Part shown: in pieces, positions 7,449-14,662 of the stretch
How the letters are laid out: every line of letters begins with the position of its first letter
Numbering within the stretch: position 1 is the first letter of the stretch
NCBI GenBank assembly: GCA_964459305.1
Contig: CAYWNA010000202.1
Location: forward strand, 1 to 23,812
Length of the DNA stretch: 23,812 nucleotides
Origin: CAYWNA01 sp964459305
Lineage (GTDB): Bacteria; Planctomycetota; Planctomycetia; Pirellulales; Pirellulaceae
Direction of reading: 5' to 3'
Notes under the pieces: generated by a model
What the model was told of the DNA's origin: nothing
Databases searched by the model: none
What the model saw: the letters and a program-made list of their open reading frames with translations, nothing else
Program-made: the position numbers and the translations under genes

Positions 7449-8735
7449 ATGCTAGATCGAAAATTCATCGTCGAAAATGACGAACTGGTTCAACAGAATT
7501 GCCGCAACCGCAACGTCGAAGCCGACGTAAAGCAGTTGGCGGAGATGGAGGTTCAGCGCCGCGAGAAACTGCAGCAAGTGCAGGAATTGAATCGCAGGGC
7601 GAACGAGGTCTCCAAGTCGATCGGCAAAGCCAAAGACGCTGAAGAGCGCGAAGCTCGCAAGGAAGAAGGGCGGCGGTTGCGCGAGGAGAAGGACGCCGCG
7701 CAAACAGAGCACGACCAGCTGGACGCGGAAATCACGGCCATCCAGATCACGATTCCCAACATCACGCATCTGGATGCGCCGATCGGTCGGGATGAGGAGT
7801 CGAACGTCGAGCTGCGCCGCGGGGAACACGAACCGCCCCAGTTCGATTTCGAACCTCTAGATCACGTCGAACTGTGCGAAAAGCTGGACCTGCTGGACTT
7901 GGAGGGCGGAGCTCGCACCACGGGGCACGGATTCTACTATCTCAAGAACGAAGCGGTGCTCATCGAGCTGGCACTGCAACGCTATGCCCTCGATTTGCTG
8001 CTGCAGGAGGGCTTTACGCCGACCATCACGCCTGACCTGGCCCGCGACGAAATCATATCGGGCATCGGCTTCAATCCCAGGGGACCGGAGACCCAAATCT
8101 ACAGCATCGAGAATAGCGATCTCAGCCTGATCGCCACCGCCGAGATTACGTTAGGCGGCCTATACGCGGGCCAAACGCTTGACGCGAACGAGTTGCCGAT
8201 CAAGTTGTGCGGTCTCAGTCATTGCTATCGTACCGAAGCCGGAGCGCACGGCCGCGCGGCTCGCGGGATTTACCGCGTGCACCAGTTCACCAAGATCGAG
8301 ATGTTCGCGTTCACCTTGCCCGATCAGAGCGACGCGATGCTAAACCATCTGTGCGATCTGGAGTGTCGCCTGTTCGACGGCTTGGAGATTCCCTATCGCG
8401 TGGTCGACACTGCGACGGGTGATCTAGGCGGACCGGCCTATCGAAAGTTCGATCTCGAAGCCTGGATGCCCGGTCGCGGCGAAGGTGGCCAGTGGGGGGA
8501 AATCACCAGTACTTCGAATTGCACCGACTACCAGGCTCGACGACTGAACGCCCGCTACAAGACGAAAGGCGAAAAGGGCACCCGATTCGTCCACACCTTG
8601 AACGGAACGGCCGTTGCCGTTAGCCGCGCGATTATCGCCATTATGGAAAACCACCAGCAGGCCGACGGATCCGTGGTGATCCCCGAAGCGTTGAGGCAGT
8701 GGGTGGGCAAAGAACGAATCGAACCGCGAGCGTGA
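7449..8735 (+). CDS. serS: Seryl-tRNA synthetase
   Basis: A 428-residue class II aminoacyl-tRNA synthetase that charges tRNA-Ser (and tRNA-Sec) with serine. The N-terminal antiparallel coiled coil that grips the long variable arm of the tRNA runs from about 27 to 105. The catalytic core has the TAE serine-recognition triad at 230-232, motif 2 at HCYRTEAGAHGRAARGIYRV (258-277) with Arg261, and motif 3 as NGTAVAVSRAIIAIMENHQ at 385-403. Motif 3 has Ala and Ser where many family members have Gly, but the invariant Arg393 is kept. Length is normal. The start gives the usual MLDRKFIxEN opening. It follows the M20 gene by 8 nt and converges on the VIT/vWA gene. Confidence 0.98.
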   Translation: MLDRKFIVENDELVQQNCRNRNVEADVKQLAEMEVQRREKLQQVQELNRRANEVSKSIGKAKDAEEREARKEEGRRLREEKDAAQTEHDQLDAEITAIQITIPNITHLDAPIGRDEESNVELRRGEHEPPQFDFEPLDHVELCEKLDLLDLEGGARTTGHGFYYLKNEAVLIELALQRYALDLLLQEGFTPTITPDLARDEIISGIGFNPRGPETQIYSIENSDLSLIATAEITLGGLYAGQTLDANELPIKLCGLSHCYRTEAGAHGRAARGIYRVHQFTKIEMFAFTLPDQSDAMLNHLCDLECRLFDGLEIPYRVVDTATGDLGGPAYRKFDLEAWMPGRGEGGQWGEITSTSNCTDYQARRLNARYKTKGEKGTRFVHTLNGTAVAVSRAIIAIMENHQQADGSVVIPEALRQWVGKERIEPRA

Positions 8736-8748
8736 CAGCCGGGGATCT

Positions 8749-8814
8749 TCATGATTTTGCCCAAACATGATTTTGCCTTGATCTCTCTCGGGCAAAATGA
8801 TTGCTGGGCAAGAT
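8749..8814. repeat. Imperfect inverted/tandem repeat of a TGATTTTGCC unit
   Basis: ATGATTTTGCC occurs at 8749-8759 and again at 8765-8775. After a 12-nt gap the inverse unit appears as GGGCAAAATGATT (8788-8800) and GGGCAAGATCAT (8804-8815). The arms together form a long imperfect hairpin just after the serS stop and before the convergent VIT/vWA stop. It may serve as a terminator for both genes or be another dispersed element. It lacks the GTAG head. Confidence 0.6.
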
Positions 8815-8846
8815 CATCCGAACTTTCATGGGTTGGGTTGTGAGGC

Positions 8847-8858
8847 CACCGCGCGGTG
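8847..8858. terminator. Perfect 12-nt GC palindrome in the convergent serS/VIT gap
   Basis: CACCGCGCGGTG is a perfect palindrome 14 nt downstream of the VIT/vWA stop on the minus strand. It could cap transcripts, but no U-run follows on either side, so a terminator role is only suggested by position. Confidence 0.3.
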
Positions 8859-8871
8859 AATCAAGCGGGAC

Positions 8872-11800
8872 CTACTTATCCACCGTCACGCTTGCGATAT
8901 CGCGTTTCTCTTTGCTGCGGCTCAACGTCACCGTATGCCGATTCACCCGCTCCTGATCGGTGCCGAACATCTCGTAGACGGTGACGTACACCTTGGCTCG
9001 CACCTGTGTGCGATTGGTGTCGGTTCCAAAGTAGTTGGCCATGATCTTGTACTTGCCGTCCTGGGCCTTGTCCAGCGTGTACATCTCCGGACCGAAACCC
9101 TCGGTCACGTCACGGGTGATCTTTCCACCGGCACGCGTGTTTCGGTTCTTGTAAAAGCACTCTTCGCCGGACGGCTCCAGCACGTGCAGATCGACGTCTG
9201 TGCGATCGGTATTCCACATCATCGTCACGATCAAGTCCGCATTGTCCACGTCGACGGTCTGGGACAGCGATTCCAGACGGGCCTTGGCGTACTCTGGTGC
9301 ACTTGTGGTCAGTTCGCCCGCGCTGATCCTCTGCAGCAAGTGCAAATACTCGACGCCGGCAATCCGATTGAAGTCCTGGTAGCGGGCATTCCACTTTCCA
9401 TTCAGGGCGACCTCGTAGTAAATCACGGCCAAATCAGCATGTCCCAAATCGGCCAGACATTCCGCGGTCGCCAGATGCACTTGCGGTTGGTACGGCCGGG
9501 CCAAAGCCACTCGACGCAACAGCGGATATGCCTGTCCGCCCAGCCCCCACTCGATGGCCGAGAAAGCGACGTCGCGGGCCAGCACGGTATCGCCGGGATT
9601 CCTCTCGATCAGGCTGCTCAACGCCTTGAGCGCGTCCGGTCCGCCGTGCTTGTCGTGACGACGTTCAGCCTCTTCCGTGACCACATCATACTCCAGATTC
9701 CCATCCTCAAGCTGCTGGAAGAATTTCTTCGGCAAATCCTCGCAGTCCCGTTGTTTGCAGACCAATCGAGGCACCTCGACGTCGAATGCCTCGCGTGGCA
9801 AACGATCTACGACCAAGCCCAACGCGGTGGGTACTTTGAATTGAAATCCCGGCAATGCCTCCATCTTGGCCAGCCAAGCTTTCAGGGCCTCTTTCGGGTC
9901 GTCCAGCTTTTGCGACATCTCATCAAACTTCCGCCGAATCAAGTGATCCGCCGGGCTACTCTTGACGACAAACTGGTCGTCCTCCGGTTTGATGTTGAAT
10001 CGCTGGTAGTCAGCTTCGCTCTCCAGCATCAGCAGCGAGCACGTGCGACCTGTCACGCGGAAGTGGCGGGCATAGGCGACGGACACATCCTCGGTAGCAC
10101 TGGCCAAATCCTCCAACTGGCCGACCGCCACCTGACCGTAAGTGCGAGCGGCTAATTCGGATTTCACAATTCGGTCGAACGGAATGGTCAGAGCTTTGTC
10201 TTCATCGCCGCGGCGCAAGTGCAGGTGAACTTCAGTCTGCGGCTTACCTCGACCGACCACCAGCAGCGATTGCCCCGGATACACAAAACGTGGGCGACCG
10301 GCGACAAGCACATCGCTGGCGTCGTCTACCGCGACGTTCAGAAGCCGCCACGGCCTGGTGCGGTGAGCCGTCGAGGCCGATCCCACTTCCTGCTCGCCGG
10401 CCACCGAGAACACCGCCCCGCCGGTTTCCCGCGACAAGTGTTCCAACGCGCCGATTGCCGTGCCGGTCAGGCCAGTCTTATAGGCAAAAAGCGAACCGCT
10501 GGTTCCTGACTTGAGCGTTCTGGCAATCGCATTGATATCCGTTTCGCCCCACGTGGCCGCCCCGTCGCTGAGCAGGAACAGATCCGGCGTGGGCGTCTTT
10601 TCATCGCCACGCGACCATTCGGGCTTGTTCGCCTCGGCCAATGCCTGACGCAAGTCCGTCGCACCTTCGAGCGAAAGCGTGCTGGCGTAGTTCAGCACCT
10701 TTCGCACGTTCTTCGACGTATTCCTCACATAGCCGGCTTGCGACCAGTGCGATTCTACGTTGAAAAACAAAACGGCGAATTGCTGAATCGAATCGCGGTT
10801 CTTCTCCAGGATCGTCTCCAGCATTTTCAGCCAGACGTTGAACTTGTCCGGGTTGGAACTGAGCGATGTGTCCAGCAGGAAGATCGCGCGTGCCGAACTC
10901 GCTCGTGGGGTAGGCATCTTGCCTGCCAAGTCCCGTTCTTCATCCGACAGGCTGGAAGCCTGCCCCACGAGATCATCAGACAAGGTTATTCGCGTTGTGA
11001 AGTACTCGTTCGTACTTTCGTCGTTTCCCGTCAAGAGCACGGTCCCCGCTTCGTTGAACCGGACGTCGATTGACTTGTCGGCCGGATCGTCGAAATGATA
11101 GAACGCTCGACCGCCTGACACGAACGGGCGCGCCGCGGGTGTCACTTCGGCAGAGGCGCCGGGCAGAGCCGAAATGTCCAGGTCGACCATGCATTGGGAA
11201 AGATCTTCGGGTAGATCAAGGCTGTAAACGAGATCGTCCCCATCCTGCCGCAAGTTCACGTCGTAGCCCACGACGATTCGATGCAACTTGTTGGGCATCA
11301 GCGGGAATACCTTGGCGTTGAACACACCCGCGCCCGACCATTCGACCAGCGCCGGATCCACGCGCCGGCGAACCACTTCGCTGTAAGCATGGGCCGCCTT
11401 CTCGCGCGGAACCACCCGGGCTTCCTTCACATCACGCCACGTCTCGCTACGCGCCTTGAAGATCTCCTTCGGCCCCGTGCCGCTGGCGCGAACCATCTCC
11501 GCCGAGAGAAAACCCCTCGTGGCCAAGCTGTCTACCATCGGGCGATATTCGAAGGTGGTCTGGCCGAAAGCGAAATAGTACAGCGATGCCTCATTGGGCA
11601 GGCGCAGCTTGAATGAGCCTTCCAACTGCTGGCCACGATCGTTGTGGTAATAGAGATCCAACAGCACGCGAGCCCGAAAGCCGTCGACCATGACGTTCAC
11701 TTGCATGCCCTCCAACGGGAGATCATCGCGATCCCCGATCATCAAGCGCGAAGCATTCGGCGTGGCCTTGGCTCGTCGCCAAGTGCGAGTCTCCTGAGAT

Positions 11801-13182
11801 TTTTTCTTTTGGTCGGCAGACTTGGATGGGTTGTCGGGTTTGCTCAATTTCCCCCGTAGATTCTCCTTTTCGGCTTCAAGCCGCGCTCGCGATTCATCGA
11901 AGGACGCCCGTTCCTTCACCAATTCCAGCTGTGCCGCAGCCAAGAGCTCAGGCCGGCCATCGTCAGCCGAAGTTCGCGACGATTGGGGCCGGCGAACGGT
12001 CCTCTCCCGGGAACCTCCGCGAGCGATCCCGTCCTCACCGTCGTACCCATCGCCGCTCCGTGCGCCCGCACCCCGAGAAACGGAACCTAGGCCGGAGGAG
12101 TTGGAAAAGTGTTCATATCTATCGAGGGCGTTTCTGGATGGGGAATCTGCGGGGGCACCATGCCCTTGCCCGCTTCGGACGCGGGCTTTCTCTTCGATCA
12201 AATCATCTTCACGAAGCCCTCGCTCGGACGGAAGTCTCCCACTGAGTACAGCCATTTCGCTCGCCGTCTCCGGCCGAGCAGGTCCAGATGACGGCGACTT
12301 TGGGGGATGAACCCCAAAGTCTTGGCCTTGTTCTCCTCCGCTTTGACCTCCACCCATGCCGCCTCCAAGGAGGCCACCACGTCCGCCAGCACCGTCTCGT
12401 CCATAGTCATCGCCATACCCTCCTTGCATTCCCGCAATGTCGTAGTCGGGCCGGTGGCTTTCCGGCGAGGTTCGCGTGCCAGGAACTGCCGTTTCGTCCA
12501 AGCTCGATGCCCCCGCTGGCGTTGCCGACACGCCCGAACTGTCGCCGTTGCGTGCGTCTATCGTTCGAATTTCTGATGCGGACATGTCCGCGAGTTCGGC
12601 TACGGGATCGTGTATCTCCGGGATGGCTGCGTCGAAAGAGTAGTCGTCATCCGCTGACGGGGCGGTCTCAGATGGAAGAAGCGACATGTAGCCGCGAGAT
12701 TCTTCCATCTCGGATTCCTCGACATAGCGCAGATCGAGATTGCTGCCAACCGACACGTCCGCTTTCTCGCCTTCACGCGAGGGAACAACTGTCAGCGTTG
12801 GTGAGTCAACGCGTTGCGCGACGTCTGCAAATGGCAGCTGACCGCTGACAAACAAAACCGCGATCAGCAACGTGGCGGCGACAGTGAGTGAAGCTAGAAG
12901 GAAACGGCGCCGACGACGTCGCTTGACCTCCACCGGGTCGGGCGTCACACAAGCCGCGGTCTGGGATTCTCGGCGAATGGCCTCCCGCTGCTCGCCAGTC
13001 AATTGTGGATACGGTTCGGCCCCAAGGTGTTCGGTCAACAGCGACGACGTCCGCCGAGTGGCTTCGACCTCTTCACGTAATTCCGGCCGCTTGCCCAATT
13101 CCGACTCGATAGACTGACGCTCACTCTCGTCCAATTCGCCCAACGCATAGGCCGTCAATCTGGGATCGTCCCTGTCGAGCAT
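8872..13182 (-). CDS. Giant anti-sigma-like/VIT/vWA/YfaP-like membrane protein
   Basis: About 1,436 residues. Domains in order: an anti-sigma-like N-terminus (LTAYALGELDESERQSIESE, no zinc Cys/His motif); one membrane helix near 95-115 after a run of arginines; a long disordered part with a Gly-rich block near 255-290; a short coiled coil near 412-446; a VIT domain (about 485-640); a vWA domain (about 765-930) with MIDAS DTSLS near 771, GATD near 841 and LLSDG near 871; a helical TPR-like part (about 1180-1310); and a YfaP/DUF2135-like end with MMWNTDRTDVDLHVLEPSGE. The bulk should lie outside the cytoplasm, the first 90 residues inside. The second ATG (13182) is preferred: GGGAGG sits 8 nt before it but only 2 nt before the ATG at 13188. 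The ECF sigma gene precedes it by 71 nt, so it probably restrains that sigma factor. Confidence 0.93.
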   Translation of the reverse strand: MLDRDDPRLTAYALGELDESERQSIESELGKRPELREEVEATRRTSSLLTEHLGAEPYPQLTGEQREAIRRESQTAACVTPDPVEVKRRRRRRFLLASLTVAATLLIAVLFVSGQLPFADVAQRVDSPTLTVVPSREGEKADVSVGSNLDLRYVEESEMEESRGYMSLLPSETAPSADDDYSFDAAIPEIHDPVAELADMSASEIRTIDARNGDSSGVSATPAGASSLDETAVPGTRTSPESHRPDYDIAGMQGGYGDDYGRDGAGGRGGLLGGGMGGGQSGGEQGQDFGVHPPKSPSSGPARPETASEMAVLSGRLPSERGLREDDLIEEKARVRSGQGHGAPADSPSRNALDRYEHFSNSSGLGSVSRGAGARSGDGYDGEDGIARGGSRERTVRRPQSSRTSADDGRPELLAAAQLELVKERASFDESRARLEAEKENLRGKLSKPDNPSKSADQKKKSQETRTWRRAKATPNASRLMIGDRDDLPLEGMQVNVMVDGFRARVLLDLYYHNDRGQQLEGSFKLRLPNEASLYYFAFGQTTFEYRPMVDSLATRGFLSAEMVRASGTGPKEIFKARSETWRDVKEARVVPREKAAHAYSEVVRRRVDPALVEWSGAGVFNAKVFPLMPNKLHRIVVGYDVNLRQDGDDLVYSLDLPEDLSQCMVDLDISALPGASAEVTPAARPFVSGGRAFYHFDDPADKSIDVRFNEAGTVLLTGNDESTNEYFTTRITLSDDLVGQASSLSDEERDLAGKMPTPRASSARAIFLLDTSLSSNPDKFNVWLKMLETILEKNRDSIQQFAVLFFNVESHWSQAGYVRNTSKNVRKVLNYASTLSLEGATDLRQALAEANKPEWSRGDEKTPTPDLFLLSDGAATWGETDINAIARTLKSGTSGSLFAYKTGLTGTAIGALEHLSRETGGAVFSVAGEQEVGSASTAHRTRPWRLLNVAVDDASDVLVAGRPRFVYPGQSLLVVGRGKPQTEVHLHLRRGDEDKALTIPFDRIVKSELAARTYGQVAVGQLEDLASATEDVSVAYARHFRVTGRTCSLLMLESEADYQRFNIKPEDDQFVVKSSPADHLIRRKFDEMSQKLDDPKEALKAWLAKMEALPGFQFKVPTALGLVVDRLPREAFDVEVPRLVCKQRDCEDLPKKFFQQLEDGNLEYDVVTEEAERRHDKHGGPDALKALSSLIERNPGDTVLARDVAFSAIEWGLGGQAYPLLRRVALARPYQPQVHLATAECLADLGHADLAVIYYEVALNGKWNARYQDFNRIAGVEYLHLLQRISAGELTTSAPEYAKARLESLSQTVDVDNADLIVTMMWNTDRTDVDLHVLEPSGEECFYKNRNTRAGGKITRDVTEGFGPEMYTLDKAQDGKYKIMANYFGTDTNRTQVRAKVYVTVYEMFGTDQERVNRHTVTLSRSKEKRDIASVTVDK
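10905..10968. repeat. REPIN C inside the VIT/vWA reading frame
   Basis: The left arm begins GTGGGGTAGGCATCTTGCCT at 10905 and the right arm ends AAGCCTGCCCCAC at 10968; the two 23-nt arms match at 18 positions, some of the rest being G-T pairs. Each arm keeps its own hairpin with different bases (AGGCA-TCT-TGCCT on the left, AGGCT-GGA-AGCCT on the right). It is the same family as the intergenic element at 13913-14004. Translated in frame on the minus strand it gives VGQASSL...LAGKMPTP, about 22 residues between the VIT and vWA domains. Confidence 0.85.
12670..12710. repeat. REP-like inverted repeat inside the VIT/vWA linker region
   Basis: AGATGGAAGAA (12670-12680) and TTCTTCCATCT (12700-12710) are a perfect 11-bp inverted repeat. 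Inside it GTAG at 12688 heads a small hairpin, CGAGA-TTCTTCCA-TCTCG. It encodes the MEESRGYMSLLPSE part of the extracytoplasmic linker. The GTAG head suggests a decayed REP, but only one head is seen. Confidence 0.45.
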
Positions 13183-13253
13183 GATCATTCCCTCCCACAG
13201 TTTGGGAACCAGAGTCTAGAGCCTTGGTCATTGGGGCTTGGTCATTCTCCCAG

Positions 13254-13772
13254 CTATCCTTCCACCTCCAACTGCCGGCGCAACTTCTGAATCGCCGTGT
13301 GGATCAGATAGCCGACGTTGCTGACCGAAAGCTCGGTGACGCGGCTGATTTCCTTGTAGCTGAGCCCGTTTTGAAATTTGAGTCGCACAACCTCTCGCTG
13401 GTTCTCCGATAGCCCTTCGACCAGCTCTGAGACGTGCTTGGCCGCGTCCTGTCGTTCTGCGACCGTCTCCTGCGACGGCTCGCGGCTCGGTTGTGCCAAG
13501 CTCCGTTCGGTGGTCATACTTTGCATGCGTTTCTCCTTGCGACGCACGTCCAACGCGCGATTCCGACACACCGTGTACAGCCACTCGGCCAAATGGCCGT
13601 CCAAGTCCGCCGGAGGTTCGCGGCACAGGCGCAAGAACGTGTCCTGTACTACGTCGCGACCGCGATCCAAATCGCCGGTGACCTGGCTCGCGTAGCGCAG
13701 CAGACGCCCCTCGTACCGTTCGACAACGGACTCGACCCAGCGGCTCTGTTCCATGCTGTCGTGGCTGTCCAT
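13254..13772 (-). CDS. ECF-type RNA polymerase sigma factor
   Basis: A 172-residue sigma-70 family factor with only regions 2 and 4. Region 2 covers about 18-85 with LLRYASQVTGDLDRGRDVVQ and DTFLRLCREP, then the DNA-melting part WLYTVCRNRALDVRRK. Region 4 covers about 115-168 with LSENQREVVRLKFQNGLSYK and a helix-turn-helix through VTELSVSNVGYLIHTAIQKL. The frame could open with TTG at 13775, but ATG at 13772 directly follows it and is the simpler choice; no clear ribosome-binding site is visible. It precedes the anti-sigma-like VIT/vWA gene on the same strand, the usual sigma/anti-sigma order, so it should direct RNA polymerase to a regulon controlled by that protein, possibly including itself. 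Confidence 0.95.
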   Translation of the reverse strand: MDSHDSMEQSRWVESVVERYEGRLLRYASQVTGDLDRGRDVVQDTFLRLCREPPADLDGHLAEWLYTVCRNRALDVRRKEKRMQSMTTERSLAQPSREPSQETVAERQDAAKHVSELVEGLSENQREVVRLKFQNGLSYKEISRVTELSVSNVGYLIHTAIQKLRRQLEVEG

Positions 13773-13893
13773 CAATTCGCCGACAAATCGCCCTTCAATT
13801 ACGTATGACGTATCAGACGAGAGTTTCTTAGGCGGAACGACGAGTTATTATTCCGCGGCGAGCATGACACATCCAGAACACGCGCCAAGCCAA

Positions 13894-14034
13894 GCGGTCT
13901 GTTGATTTAGTCGTGGGATAGGCTTCCAGCCTGTCAATTGGGCGACTGGAGTGCACTTGGCAACTGAAGTTACGGGATCCTGACAGGCTGGAAGCCTATC
14001 CCACGCTCGTTTCCCGACTAAATCAACAGCCCGC
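13894..14034. repeat. Composite REPIN D with an outer inverted repeat
   Basis: Inner arms at 13913-13936 and 13981-14004 are a perfect 24-bp inverted repeat beginning GTGGGATAGGCTTCCAGC. Each arm also makes its own small hairpin (AGGCT/AGCCT). Outside them is a second inverted repeat, GCGGTCTGTTGATTTAGTC at 13894-13912 against 14016-14034, with one mismatch; the right side carries an extra 11 nt between inner and outer repeats. The nested build looks like a small non-autonomous mobile element. It occupies the gap upstream of the sigma-factor gene. Short open frames through it are repeat readings, not genes. Confidence 0.85.
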
Positions 14035-14068
14035 AAGAGGCCCGCTCGGTTCGGGAGTAAGCCTGTTC

Positions 14069-14088
14069 GTAGTCCCGCCTTCAGGCGG
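14069..14088 (+). repeat. Single GTAG-headed REP (E)
   Basis: GTAG at 14069 is followed by TC and a 14-nt palindrome, CCGCCT-TC-AGGCGG (14075-14088). This is the REP layout with one unit. A second hairpin CCGCC-AGGA-GGCGG at 14116-14129 nearby lacks a CTAC end, so a REPIN partner is missing or decayed. Confidence 0.65.
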
Positions 14089-14407
14089 TCTTTGGCAGCG
14101 TGGCTCGCTTCACCACCGCCAGGAGGCGGAAAGTCAGCGAGCCCGTTACGTCAAACATCTCCTTCCTGTGACGACGCCTCGCTTTTTCGTCCGTGGCGGT
14201 GAAATGGCTCTTTACGTACACACTGCAATCCCTCTTTGGTTGCAGTCGAAGCCGATAGCGAGATCCCAGACAACCGAGACCAGCCGTCTCGCTGGTTGGA
14301 AGTTCACGAGTGCGTCGTGACGGGGCGGCGTTAGCATCCGTCAAAGCGTTTCTTCCGTCTCCACTGTAACGTCTAGACCCGTCAGGCGGGGGGAGCAATT
14401 TCCACAT
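14081..14407 (-). other. Hairpin-rich block with a doubtful 108-codon ORF
   Basis: The minus strand holds a 108-codon frame starting MWKLLPPPDGSRRYSGDGRN and ending ATLPKTA at 14081. It is basic, has no recognisable domain, and its end overlaps REP E. The DNA is full of small stems: GGCTCGCT/AGCGAGCC (14102-14109 with 14136-14143) enclosing CCGCC/GGCGG, ACTGCAA/TTGCAGT (14222-14246), and ACCAGC/GCTGGT (14279-14296). This looks more like a dispersed repeat or a structured RNA than a protein gene. I have a vague memory of similar short proteins recurring in planctomycete genomes, which would fit a repeat, but this is unverified. Confidence 0.35.
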
Positions 14408-14448
14408 AGCCCACCGCCGCCACTATCACAACCTATAAATACTCAGGT

Positions 14449-14582
14449 CGTGCCCTTCGGCTGCCAGGGCACGAAAACACGCGGAGCCGGGTACGAATTC
14501 GCTCTTTCGGACGGTGATGTGGCCAGCCCCATAAAATGCCTGGTCACATCAGGCCGATGCGTTGCAGAAGAAGGTTTCGGCC
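14449..14582 (+). promoter_or_regulatory. Structured 5' leader of the histidine-kinase operon
   Basis: Three stems follow each other upstream of the kinase start: CGTGCCCT/AGGGCACG (14449-14456 with 14466-14473, 8 bp); TGATGTGGCCAG/CTGGTCACATCA (14515-14526 with 14540-14551, 12 bp including one G-U pair, 13-nt loop); and GGCCGA/TCGGCC (14552-14557 with 14577-14582). The first is followed by GAAAACAC, not a U-run. I cannot match the array to a known riboswitch; it does not show the c-di-GMP-I core. It may be a cis-acting leader RNA or a chance-rich spacer. Confidence 0.4.
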
Positions 14583-14662
14583 GTAGGGTTATGCCGAGGT
14601 TGCGTTATCTACCGATTCGGCGAGTGGCGCACGGCAGCGGGACGGCCTGCCTGGTGGACTCC

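Noticed and set aside
8935..10155. 406-codon plus-strand open frame
   Set aside because: It is antisense to the C-terminal part of the VIT/vWA gene, whose domains are clear; the shadow protein is His/Gln/Val-rich without any motif.
13848..14036. 62-codon minus-strand frame across REPIN D
   Set aside because: Its translation (RAWDRLPACQDP...TGWKPIP) is simply a reading of the palindromic repeat.
14449..14582. c-di-GMP-I riboswitch upstream of the HD-GYP operon
   Set aside because: The stems are strong, but I could not find the conserved core or tetraloop-receptor arrangement of that class, so only an unclassified leader is reported.
14450..14662. Upstream GTG extension of the hybrid kinase
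   Set aside because: The GTG is within a hairpin stem, the added 71 residues have no family features, and ATG 14663 has a purine-rich site and puts the membrane helix at the usual place.
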